From: Cognatundibacterium luofuense
GTDB lineage: Bacteria; Pseudomonadota; Gammaproteobacteria; Burkholderiales; Burkholderiaceae_D
DNA length: 64,000 bases
Assembly: GCF_018139685.1 (NCBI RefSeq)
Contig: NZ_JAGSPN010000006.1
Span: 62,001 to 126,000, forward strand
Direction: 5' to 3'
The position numbers and the translations under genes are program-made. Position 1 is the first letter of the stretch. Every line of letters begins with the position of its first letter. Under the pieces are notes generated by a model that searched no databases, had not been told where the DNA came from, and saw only the letters and a program-made list of their open reading frames with translations. Below, piece after piece: positions 58,101 to 64,000 of this stretch.

Positions 58101-58954
58101 TGGTAGAGCAGGTACAGCATTTGAAAGCCAATGCTCTTGCAAGTGTCTACAATGAAGGCGCGGTTATGTGGCAGGGCCAGCGCGTGGGCATGTATTTCCT
58201 GTCGACGCTGCTGGCAGACCATCATGCTGTGCCAATGTCTTTGCAATACACGCCGGTACTGATACTGAAGAGTGGTACAGACCGCGTTGCACTGCACGTC
58301 GATGAAATTCTCGGCAACCGCGAGGTGGTTGTGAAAAATATCGGTCCGCAACTGGCGCGTATGGCCGGTATTGCAGGTGCAACCGTACTGGGTTCGGGTG
58401 AGATTATCCTGATTCTGAATCCGGTTCCACTGGCTGGCCGTTTTGAGCAATTACAGCTTGCACGTTTACCGCATCATGAAGCAGAAGCAGTTCAGGGCGC
58501 TGTAGCGAATCTGGAACAGCCAGAGTCTGCACTGCGTGTTGCTTCTGAACCAGTTCAGGGATTGCGCAAGCAACATACCGTGATGGTGGTGGATGATTCG
58601 CTGACCGTACGCCGTGTGACCCAGCGCTTGCTGACCCGCGAAGGTTATCAGGTCATTCTGGCAAAAGATGGTATTGATGCGCTGGAGCAGTTGCAGTCCG
58701 TTACGCCGGACGTGATGCTGGTTGATATTGAAATGCCGCGTATGGATGGTTTCGATCTGACACGAAACGTACGCAGCGATACCCGTACCGCGCATATTCC
58801 TATCATCATGATTACGTCACGCACTGCGGATAAACACCGTAACTACGCGAAAGAACTGGGCGTGAACGAGTACTTCGGTAAGCCGTATCGTGAAGATGAT
58901 TTGCTGGAGGCAATTGTCCGGTTTATTGGTCAGGAAAATGCAATCATTGTCTGA
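52178..58954 (+). CDS. chpA: Hybrid chemosensory histidine kinase ChpA (PilL)
   Basis: 2258 residues. Histidine phosphotransfer-like modules are visible around H65 ('HQAHGALQIV'), H749 ('FHTLKGSSRMVG'), H1301 ('SHSLAGSSATVG') and H1498 ('MHTIKGSARMAG'). Then come the dimer and HATPase domains ('FEHLLRNAIVHGIES', 'GRGVGMDVV'), a CheW domain and a C-terminal receiver (about 2138-2258, 'LVDIEMPRMDGF'). It phosphorylates PilG and PilH to control twitching and, in Pseudomonas, cAMP. Residues about 838-1235 form an acidic linker with only four Lys/Arg. No pilK or chpB homologue follows. Confidence 0.93.
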   Translation: MTYDVSSPAEFPQEQFDTGPLSWVIADIREAINQAGKKLSEALKQDEESRATSLLHAKNFLHQAHGALQIVDIDGVALLTESIEDVLERLQNGQLVISEEVVTGVQDAFHAVLRYLEDLLSGAPHQPVRLFPYYRTVLELKGAERIHPADLFFPTLAVQEKIPELTLSYRGSAPAYTGLRQRFEKLLLTVLTSKDAEAQLKAVLQMRDLIAEIDQVQSTPQAKAFWVVMRAFTEAVESARIQNEQYVKQILGRINLQIRRLVDGGTAIPERLLRDALFFIAQIKQPTPLVASIRQAYALENAVPADYDKKNYGRVAASALSTAKEQLTAVKNLWGRIANGEQGLAEKFSQKMKDLAETGESLSTPSLSKLLRELSGIARHVAHSEEGSKFGLELATSLLFVENALDQITRLPAHFQDRAEEITSRLLSAVSGDELTSQAAWMGEISREAQQRQTMHVLVTEMQTSLRQIEKNLDEYFRDHSQADLLKPVDSVLHQIGGALAILDQDDAMRAVEHTRHLVGQFDEALLSASEAEQNTLHQKVAQNIGALSFFIETIQSQPETAKKKFTFDADTGVFRSHLLESGSQKELLPNADQLVMQEIYPQETVLTAEEELAHQQQESVRLAESLAKAPDDETIREQLKHSLEAERSVATLLDDTEAGERAKSAMAALAQTGASEVPQLVVHAAVPQAPVSAPVVMPESDDAIDAELLEIFLMEAEEVLQFVRDTLPLSRQDTDNQEYLTSLRRSFHTLKGSSRMVGLNVFGETAWSIEQVMNLWLSESRHGTEALYKLLDHVTGEMTLWVAELRDSGNSFRNGHAIVAAAQRLKAGDTSVELIAETEPAVNAEAEIVSTVPDQVITEADTEPFDGPAQDAGSAFESSHISETVNSEIFAEEDGVAGQKETALLPDVHTEHVVEPLSDVVELSADPADDFAYHTEPHVSSEPIPAEEKLTVAVDDLLAEGAPILQAESLTSEIQIDESAAQHLPTEAADLVDAETTDAQDATVAVSDLHVELHESAELSADDPDKLLSASEVMGVATDEFVSDESVAVADEAAEHITRSIEVAPEQEAGFNDGLLAESPCDQGAPVETEAETIISEDISELELPDDIGLSSEVQSESVTAPDVVTSDELADIVVEEVGSDADAEISLHPEPVISGLASDETPESAQDELLTEQMSDPIVSEEMPAELNPDTHELDDPVEIVAETGTPETEIQGTESEAIASGDETAETAQIIEFPDVNKPAIVLDDNVKRIGGLEISLPLYGIYMAETDEIVRFLTQDFSEWRHEPERVVSTHAIHASHSLAGSSATVGLRQLQELAHSMELVLQRLQRHPVVLHSSEFDVLDEALDTAKRMLQKFATSELPEAAPEQIQALEHLLQGIIARSDAGADEEFITSTNERLNLEDLEHLAQENGDIPEAPVMQEFVEVAHADTVAAIAPPEVSQPAVAKLNDEIDQDLLPVFIEEGQDLLPMVGELLRSWQEHPADGGIPQSIARLMHTIKGSARMAGAMTLGQHIHDMESRIESMANTGGAVRQPLLDDLLARHDLSMQMFDQLQNPQAYVTPEVPEVLTAAQELDRFQEELIAGAESAVPETKVPELVSLNPVVPVNTGAQVRAMPAAMPLNAPSQPGAPVPLVRVRADVLDRLVNQAGEVSISRSRLENEISTLRASLSELTGNVTRLRDQLREVEIQAESQIAAQMSHAADRDFDPLEFDRFTRLQELTRMMAESVSDVATVQQNLNRTIDGASSDLLTQARLTRELQQDLMRVRMIPFASASERLYRVTRQTAKELDKRVNLDIRGAGVEMDRGVLEKMVGPFEHLLRNAIVHGIESREERRQAGKNETGELLIEIRQEGNEVVIRFKDDGRGLNLPSILNKARQSGLIGHDEQPGEAETAALIFEPGFTTASEVTELAGRGVGMDVVRSEASSLGGRVEVTTSAGQGAEFTIRLPLTLAVTQVVLLSAGGKTYAVPSVLVEQVQHLKANALASVYNEGAVMWQGQRVGMYFLSTLLADHHAVPMSLQYTPVLILKSGTDRVALHVDEILGNREVVVKNIGPQLARMAGIAGATVLGSGEIILILNPVPLAGRFEQLQLARLPHHEAEAVQGAVANLEQPESALRVASEPVQGLRKQHTVMVVDDSLTVRRVTQRLLTREGYQVILAKDGIDALEQLQSVTPDVMLVDIEMPRMDGFDLTRNVRSDTRTAHIPIIMITSRTADKHRNYAKELGVNEYFGKPYREDDLLEAIVRFIGQENAIIV

Positions 58955-58987
58955 TCTTAATAAGCGCATTAATAATATTGCGAGGTA

Positions 58988-59018
58988 AAAAAAGCGGAGC
59001 CGTGTGCTCCGCTTTTTT
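58988..59018. terminator. Bidirectional terminator between chpA and phrB
   Basis: Perfect 13-bp stem AAAAAAGCGGAGC / GCTCCGCTTTTTT with loop CGTGT. It ends chpA on the plus strand and phrB on the minus strand. Confidence 0.93.
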
Positions 59019-59055
59019 GTTGCTGTCAGAAATAAATGGTTTGCAGCTTTTGTTC

Positions 59056-60519
59056 TCAGGTGCTTTGCTTAACGATGGCATAGCGGTCCAGCGTGCGCTG
59101 ACGGGCATCTTCATGCTGTACCAATGGATGAGGGTAGTCTGCTCCAAGTCTGATGCCCGCATGGCTGAGTAAAAGCGCACCGGCTTTCCATGGCGCATGA
59201 ATTGTTTTGTGATCCAGATTCGCCAGTTCAGGACAGTAACGCCGGATAAATTTGCCATCCGAATCAAATTTTTCCGATTGTGTGACCGGATTAAAGATAC
59301 GGAAATAGGGTTGTGCATCACAGCCTGATGACGACGCCCACTGCCAGCCACCATTGTTTGCAGCCAGATCAAAATCCAGTAGTTGTTGCGCGAAATACGC
59401 TTCACCTCGACGCCAGTCTATGCCCAGATCTTTGATCAGAAAACACGCGGCTACCATGCGCAGACGATTATGCATGTAGCCGCTTTGATTGAGCTGGCGC
59501 ATCGCTGCATCGACCAGCGGATAGCCTGTTTTTCCTTCGCACCACGCGGCGAAATCAGCATCAGCCTGTGCACCGCTTTCCCAGCGAATAGCATCATACG
59601 CAGGCTTGAACGAAGCGTGCGTAACGCGCGGATGGTGGTGCAGGATCATGAAATAGAAATCACGCCAGATCAGTTCACTCAGCCAGGTTTGGGCACCCTC
59701 ACTGTTATTCAGCGTGATTTCCTGCAGTGCGAGTCTGACCAGATGGCGTATCGAAACTGTTCCGAAACGCAGATGCACGGATAAATACGACGGGCCTTTC
59801 ACTGAAGGGAAATCACGCCGGGTATGGTAGCTGTGAATCCGTGTCAGGAAATCGGCAAGTAATTTTTCAGCAGCGCTGCTGCCGCCATGCACACCGGCCG
59901 GAAGCGCATCTGGCTGAAAACCCATTTCCGCCAGCGTAGGGCGTGCAGGCCAGAGGTGGCTGGCCAGGTTGCCTGCATACTTTTGTACCGGATAGGCGCG
60001 ACTGTAAAAGTCGGTATCTTGAGCAGCCAGTTTTTTCAGCCAGGCATTTTTGTAGGGAGTGAAAACAGAAAAGGGCGTTCCGGCCTGCGATAACACTTCA
60101 TCCTGCTCAAAAATCACCTGATCTTTGCTGGCAAAGAACCGGCGACCACGTGTCTTCAGTTCATCTGCAATGTGCTGATCGCGCTGGATGGCTTGTGGCT
60201 CATAGTCACGGTTAGTAAATACAGCATCGATTTGCAAATCAGCCGCCAGTTGCGGAATCGCATTTTCCGCATGGTCAAACAAAACGATCAGTTCACCACC
60301 GGCGTCACGTAAATTGTTTTGTAATTCAGTTACCGATTCATCGATGAAGGCCAGACGCCGGTCTTGTGATGGCAGGGATTGCAGGATAGTTTTATCGAAA
60401 ACGAAAACGCAATACACTTGCTGACTGTTGCGTAATGCGTGGTAAAGCGCAGCATGGTCATGACAGCGCAAGTCGCGGCGGAACCAGACCAGCGAGCGTG
60501 AAAATTGTAGGTTAGACAT
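59056..60519 (-). CDS. phrB: Deoxyribodipyrimidine photolyase
   Basis: 487-residue class I photolyase that repairs UV pyrimidine dimers using FADH- and a light-harvesting cofactor. The N-terminal alpha/beta domain begins 'SLVWFRRDLRCHDHAAL'; the FAD domain has 'TGYPLVDAAMRQLNQSGYMHNRLRM' and 'NNGGWQWASSSGCD'. Normal length. It stands alone, convergent with chpA and divergent from yqgE. Confidence 0.96.
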   Translation of the reverse strand: MSNLQFSRSLVWFRRDLRCHDHAALYHALRNSQQVYCVFVFDKTILQSLPSQDRRLAFIDESVTELQNNLRDAGGELIVLFDHAENAIPQLAADLQIDAVFTNRDYEPQAIQRDQHIADELKTRGRRFFASKDQVIFEQDEVLSQAGTPFSVFTPYKNAWLKKLAAQDTDFYSRAYPVQKYAGNLASHLWPARPTLAEMGFQPDALPAGVHGGSSAAEKLLADFLTRIHSYHTRRDFPSVKGPSYLSVHLRFGTVSIRHLVRLALQEITLNNSEGAQTWLSELIWRDFYFMILHHHPRVTHASFKPAYDAIRWESGAQADADFAAWCEGKTGYPLVDAAMRQLNQSGYMHNRLRMVAACFLIKDLGIDWRRGEAYFAQQLLDFDLAANNGGWQWASSSGCDAQPYFRIFNPVTQSEKFDSDGKFIRRYCPELANLDHKTIHAPWKAGALLLSHAGIRLGADYPHPLVQHEDARQRTLDRYAIVKQST

Positions 60520-60611
60520 GGTGATGACAGGAAATCAGCGGTTTTCTGACAGGACTGCCGGAAGATAGCACACATCGAAAAAGCCCGCCAAAACTGCTAA
60601 AATGGCGCTCT

Positions 60612-61292
60612 ATGGCGAAGCAAATCCCCCCTTTTTCCGATGACTCCGGCGATGACCTGCGTGCATCGTCCGATCCGGCTGTTTCTGATCAATCTGCGGC
60701 ATCTTCTGAATCTGTCTCTTCCGGTGAACTGAATCTGACCGATCACTTTCTGATCGCAATGCCATCGGTGCAGGATTCGGTGTTTGAAGGTTCTGTGGTT
60801 TATCTGTGTGAACACAATACCCGCGGTGCGCTGGGTATCGTGATTAATCACCCGACCGATATAACGGTCGCCTCTCTGCTGGACAAAATTGACCTGACGG
60901 TCTCCGGTGATCCGGATCTGAATCCCTTGCATAAAATGCAGGTAATGTCCGGCGGTCCAGTACAGGAAGACCGCGGATTTGTGCTGCATGAACCTGCAGG
61001 AAATTACAGCTCTTCCCTGAAGGTCACGACGGATGTGGCATTCACGACTTCGCGCGATATTCTGGAAGCGGTGGCTGGTGGCACTGGCCCGGACCGTTTG
61101 CTGGTCAGCGTCGGTTACGCTGGTTGGGGCGCTGGTCAGCTGGAAAAAGAATTGCTGGCCAACAACTGGCTGACCGTACAGGCGAACACAGAAATTCTGT
61201 TTGATCTGCCGCTGGAACAGCGGTTCGAAGCGGCGATCCGTCTGCTGGGGATAGACCCGTGGATGCTCGCAGCAGAAGCGGGGCATGCCTGA
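60612..61292 (+). CDS. yqgE: UPF0301 protein YqgE
   Basis: 226 residues. The UPF0301 core starts at about 35 ('[27 protein letters not shown]') and includes '[11 protein letters not shown]' and '[14 protein letters not shown]'. The first 35 residues are Ser/Asp-rich and longer than in E. coli. Function unknown. Its stop overlaps the ruvX start by one base; yqgE-ruvX-pyrR-pyrB-pyrC' is the standard beta- and gamma-proteobacterial order. Confidence 0.93.
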   Translation: MAKQIPPFSDDSGDDLRASSDPAVSDQSAASSESVSSGELNLTDHFLIAMPSVQDSVFEGSVVYLCEHNTRGALGIVINHPTDITVASLLDKIDLTVSGDPDLNPLHKMQVMSGGPVQEDRGFVLHEPAGNYSSSLKVTTDVAFTTSRDILEAVAGGTGPDRLLVSVGYAGWGAGQLEKELLANNWLTVQANTEILFDLPLEQRFEAAIRLLGIDPWMLAAEAGHA

Positions 61293-61687
61293 TGAATCTC
61301 TCCGGCGGAACCGTACTGGCTTTTGATTTCGGACTCAAGCGTATTGGTGTTGCCGTCGGTAATACGGTCACACGCAATGCCAGTCCGCATAAAATTATTC
61401 ACGCTCCCACCAACGACGGTAAATTTGCTGAGATTGCTGCACTGATCAGCGAATGGCAACCTTTTTGTCTGGTCGTCGGCGTCCCGCGTCATCCTGATGG
61501 TGCCGAGCATGAAATGACGGTGCGTTGCCGTCGCTTTGCGAATCAGCTCAATGGTCGCTACAACCTGCCGGTGATGCAGGTGGATGAACGTTATTCTTCA
61601 GCAATTTTTCAGGCCGGAAAAGGCGAATACATCGACGATGCGTCGGCGGCCGTCATTCTTCAACAATACTTCGACGAAAACCCATGA
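61292..61687 (+). CDS. ruvX: Putative Holliday junction resolvase RuvX (YqgF)
   Basis: 131 residues of the RNase H-like YqgF fold. The first acidic residue is in '[15 protein letters not shown]', followed by '[11 protein letters not shown]' and 'VDERYSS'; '[14 protein letters not shown]' gives the last acidic residues. E. coli YqgF acts in 16S rRNA 5' end maturation; a junction resolvase role is shown for some homologues. ATG 61292 overlaps the yqgE stop, and the gene overlaps pyrR by four bases. Confidence 0.93.
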   Translation: MNLSGGTVLAFDFGLKRIGVAVGNTVTRNASPHKIIHAPTNDGKFAEIAALISEWQPFCLVVGVPRHPDGAEHEMTVRCRRFANQLNGRYNLPVMQVDERYSSAIFQAGKGEYIDDASAAVILQQYFDENP

Positions 61688-62193
61688 CGACGGACACAAC
61701 TTTGCATGCAGAACACCTGTATCAGCAATTGCTGGAACAGATCCGGCCGCTGGCGGCGGCTCACCCGCAACTGGCGGTTGTCGGTATTTATTCCGGTGGT
61801 GCGTGGATTGCAGAACGACTGGTGCGCGATCTGCAACTGACGACGGCAGCTGGCTCAATCGACGTTTCTTTTTACCGTGATGATTACGCGGAAAAGGGAT
61901 TGCGTTCCGGCGCCAAACCGAGCCATATCCCGTTCTCTGTCGATGGCGCGCAAATTTTGCTGGTCGATGATGTGCTGTACACCGGCCGCACCACTCGAGC
62001 GGCGATCAATGAATTATTCGACTACGGGCGTCCTGCCCGTATCTGGCTGGCTGCGCTGGTCGACCGTGGTGGTCGTCATTTGCCGGTTGCGCCGGACTTT
62101 GTTGCACAGGTTTCTTCATTTGAATCCAGTGTGTCCGTCAATCTGCAACGCGCAGACGATGGCACCTTCCGTATCTCTATCGACCATGCATAA
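61684..62193 (+). CDS. pyrR: PyrR-type phosphoribosyltransferase
   Basis: 169 residues; the PRPP-binding loop is '[17 protein letters not shown]' at about 95-111. PyrR is a uracil phosphoribosyltransferase and, in Firmicutes, an RNA-binding attenuator of pyr genes. In proteobacteria regulation by RNA binding is less well shown, and I see no attenuator hairpin in this cluster. It overlaps ruvX by 4 bases and pyrB by 8. Confidence 0.9.
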   Translation: MTTDTTLHAEHLYQQLLEQIRPLAAAHPQLAVVGIYSGGAWIAERLVRDLQLTTAAGSIDVSFYRDDYAEKGLRSGAKPSHIPFSVDGAQILLVDDVLYTGRTTRAAINELFDYGRPARIWLAALVDRGGRHLPVAPDFVAQVSSFESSVSVNLQRADDGTFRISIDHA

Positions 62194-63157
62194 TCCACAG
62201 CTCAATAAACACGGTGAGTTACAGCATTTGCTGACCACCGAAGGTTTGCCGAAGGCCGTGATCCATCATATTCTGGATACCGCCTCATCGTTCGTCAGTA
62301 TCGGCGACCGTGAAGTGAAAAAAGTGCCTTTGCTGCGCGGTAAAAGTGTTTTCAATTTGTTTTTTGAGAACTCCACCCGTACCCGCACCACGTTTGAAAT
62401 CGCTTCCAAGCGTTTGTCAGCAGACGTGATCAATCTGAATATTTCGGCATCCAGTACCAGCAAAGGTGAATCGCTGCTGGATACCATCGACAATCTGGCA
62501 GCGATGCATGCAGATATGTTTGTGGTGCGTCACTCGATGTCCGGTGCGCCGTTTCTGATTGCCAAGCATCTCAACGATACCCGCCAGAACCATGTACACG
62601 TGGTGAATGCCGGTGACGGCCGCCATGCACACCCGACCCAGGGTTTGCTGGACATGTACACCATCCGTCATTACAAAAAAGAATTTCATAACCTGACCGT
62701 GGCAATTGTCGGCGACGTACTGCACAGCCGTGTGGCGCGTTCGGATATTCATGCGCTGACCACGCTTGGCGTGCCGGAAGTCCGTGTGATCGGTCCGCGT
62801 ACGCTGTTACCGGGCGGACTGGATCAGCTCGGTGTGCGCACTTTCCACAATATGGATGAAGGCCTGAAAGGCGTGGACGTCATCATCATGCTGCGTTTGC
62901 AGAATGAGCGTATGAACGGTGCGCTGCTGCCTTCCGCACAGGAATACTTCAAACACTATGGCCTGACACCGGAACGTCTGGCACTGGCGAAACCGGATGC
63001 GATTGTGATGCATCCGGGACCGATGAACCGTGGCGTGGAAATTGATTCTGCGGTTGCGGACGGTCCGCAGGCAGTGATACTGCCGCAGGTAACTTTCGGT
63101 ATCGCAGTGCGGATGGCGGTGATGAGTATTCTGGGCGGCAACAGTGGTGAGGCGTAA
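62186..63157 (+). CDS. pyrB: Aspartate carbamoyltransferase catalytic chain
   Basis: 323 residues; condenses carbamoyl phosphate with aspartate in UMP synthesis. The carbamoyl phosphate site is [13 protein letters not shown]; 'HPTQGLLDM', 'LRLQNERM' and '[11 protein letters not shown]' follow. ATG 62186 lies inside the end of pyrR. No pyrI regulatory chain is present; instead the next gene encodes a dihydroorotase-like partner, as in Pseudomonas ATCase. Confidence 0.96.
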   Translation: MHNPQLNKHGELQHLLTTEGLPKAVIHHILDTASSFVSIGDREVKKVPLLRGKSVFNLFFENSTRTRTTFEIASKRLSADVINLNISASSTSKGESLLDTIDNLAAMHADMFVVRHSMSGAPFLIAKHLNDTRQNHVHVVNAGDGRHAHPTQGLLDMYTIRHYKKEFHNLTVAIVGDVLHSRVARSDIHALTTLGVPEVRVIGPRTLLPGGLDQLGVRTFHNMDEGLKGVDVIIMLRLQNERMNGALLPSAQEYFKHYGLTPERLALAKPDAIVMHPGPMNRGVEIDSAVADGPQAVILPQVTFGIAVRMAVMSILGGNSGEA

Positions 63158-63166
63158 GGAGCGATG

Positions 63167-64000
63167 ATGAAAACAGTAATACGAAATGGTCGTGTCGTCG
63201 ATCCTGCCAGCGGTCTGGATCAGATCGCTGATCTGGTGATCGAAAACGGAAAGATTGCCGCCATCGTCGCAACGGGCACGGACGCCGGTGATGCGCAGGT
63301 GGTGGATGCAAGCGGTAAGATCGTTGCGCCGGGTCTGGTCGATCTGAGTGCGCGTCTGCGTGAACCGGGTTTTGAATACAAAGCCACTTTGGAATCGGAA
63401 TTGCAGGCAGCGGTACGCGGTGGCGTGACCAGTCTGGTTTGCCCGCCGGATACCGATCCTGTACTGGATGAAGCCGGTCTGGTGGAAATGTTGCGCCGTC
63501 GCGCGGACATGCAAGCCAAGGCAAATGTGTATCCGCTGGGTGCGCTGACTGCCGGTCTGAAAGGTGAACAACTGACGGAAATGGCGGCGCTGAGTGCAGC
63601 CGGTTGTATCGGTTTCTCGCAAGCAGAACAAGTCATCCGCGATACGTCCACGCTGCAGCGCGCACTGGATTACGCGGCGACGTTCGGCTTCACCGTCTGG
63701 CTGCGTCCGCAGGACCCGTATATCGGCATGGGCGGTGTTGCGCACAGCGGTGCATATGCATCACGTCTGGGTTTGTCCGGCGTGCCGGTGATGGCAGAAA
63801 CCATTGCGCTGCATACCTTGTTTGAGCTGATGCGTGCCACCGGTGCACGCGTGCATCTGTGCCGCGTATCCTCAGCGGCGGGGCTGGAACTGATCCGTCA
63901 GGCCAAACGTGAAGGCTTGCCGGTCAGTTGCGACGTCAGCGCACACCATGTGCACATGACGGAACACGACATCGGTTTCTTCGATCCGAACGCACGTGTC
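63167..64000 (+). CDS. Dihydroorotase-like protein PyrC' (PyrX), 5' part
   Basis: First 278 codons of a dihydroorotase homologue that runs off the window. In active enzymes the N-terminal metal site reads D-x-H-x-H-L-R-E-P-G; here it is DLSARLREPG, with both histidines lost. Such inactive homologues form the ATCase dodecamer with PyrB in Pseudomonas, and I infer the same here. AAGGAG overlaps the pyrB stop; ATG 63167 is preferred over 63164 on spacing. A catalytic dihydroorotase should be encoded elsewhere. Confidence 0.9.
   Translation, partial: MKTVIRNGRVVDPASGLDQIADLVIENGKIAAIVATGTDAGDAQVVDASGKIVAPGLVDLSARLREPGFEYKATLESELQAAVRGGVTSLVCPPDTDPVLDEAGLVEMLRRRADMQAKANVYPLGALTAGLKGEQLTEMAALSAAGCIGFSQAEQVIRDTSTLQRALDYAATFGFTVWLRPQDPYIGMGGVAHSGAYASRLGLSGVPVMAETIALHTLFELMRATGARVHLCRVSSAAGLELIRQAKREGLPVSCDVSAHHVHMTEHDIGFFDPNARV

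Overview
The window reads as ordinary chromosome of a beta-proteobacterium of the order Burkholderiales, most likely family Oxalobacteraceae. The main reason is gene order: argJ / AAA ATPase / mutT / yacG-zapD-coaE-pilD-pilC-pilB / ispB-rplU-rpmA-obgE-proB / rppH-proS / ffh / ccsA-PP0621-pilS-pilR / nrdAB / hemL-thiD-rubredoxin-pilGHIJ-chpA / yqgE-ruvX-pyrR-pyrB-pyrC'. Moderate GC, an alanine/lysine-rich H1-like nucleoid protein and a stand-alone SWIB protein fit too. The species cannot be named from this sequence. I saw no rRNA, tRNA, transposase, prophage or CRISPR.

Layout. 1-1759: arginine biosynthesis tail, AAA ATPase and Nudix hydrolase. 1760-7065: a D-alanine catabolic island (alr, dadA, an Rrf2-like regulator and a TyrR/PhhR-type sigma-54 activator). 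7066-12570: minus-strand operon for cell division (zapD), CoA synthesis (coaE) and type IV pilus assembly (pilD, pilC, pilB). 13133-23522: housekeeping genes for prenyl chain, ribosome, Obg, proline, RNA decapping, ProRS and SRP. 23523-30099: a second island with a NitT/TauT-type ABC importer and its own DctB/DctD-like two-component system. 30100-32262: an exported S46 peptidase on the other strand. 32518-36841: CcsA-like cytochrome assembly protein and the PilS/PilR pair. 37287-41385: class Ia ribonucleotide reductase under an NrdR-type promoter. 41777-45691: H1-like protein, YggT, and a divergent LacI regulator with a CodA-like amidohydrolase. 45729-48176: hemL, thiD-like, rubredoxin. 48319-58954: the Pil-Chp chemosensory cluster with a 2258-residue ChpA. 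59056-64000: photolyase, then YqgE-RuvX and the pyrimidine genes pyrR, pyrB and a metal-site-less dihydroorotase homologue that runs off the window.

How parts work together. Type IV pili are the main theme: the assembly ATPase, platform and prepilin peptidase, the PilSR transcription pair and the whole Pil-Chp pathway all lie here, although no pilin gene does. The two islands share a design: a structural operon behind a -24/-12 promoter, with the matching sigma-54 activator (intact GAFTGA) as the last gene of the same cluster. In the D-alanine island three TGTA-N10-TACA boxes match the TyrR-box pattern and lie upstream of the sigma-54 promoter, so the circuit (boxes, promoter, enzymes, activator) can be read directly from the DNA.

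Other points for follow-up: a structured 80-90 bp repeat present twice, both times in tail-to-tail gene junctions; two strong hairpins between nrdB and the H1-like gene; a nearly K/R-free acidic linker of about 400 residues in ChpA; and a CodA homologue with Cys in place of the Asp that follows the metal ligand.
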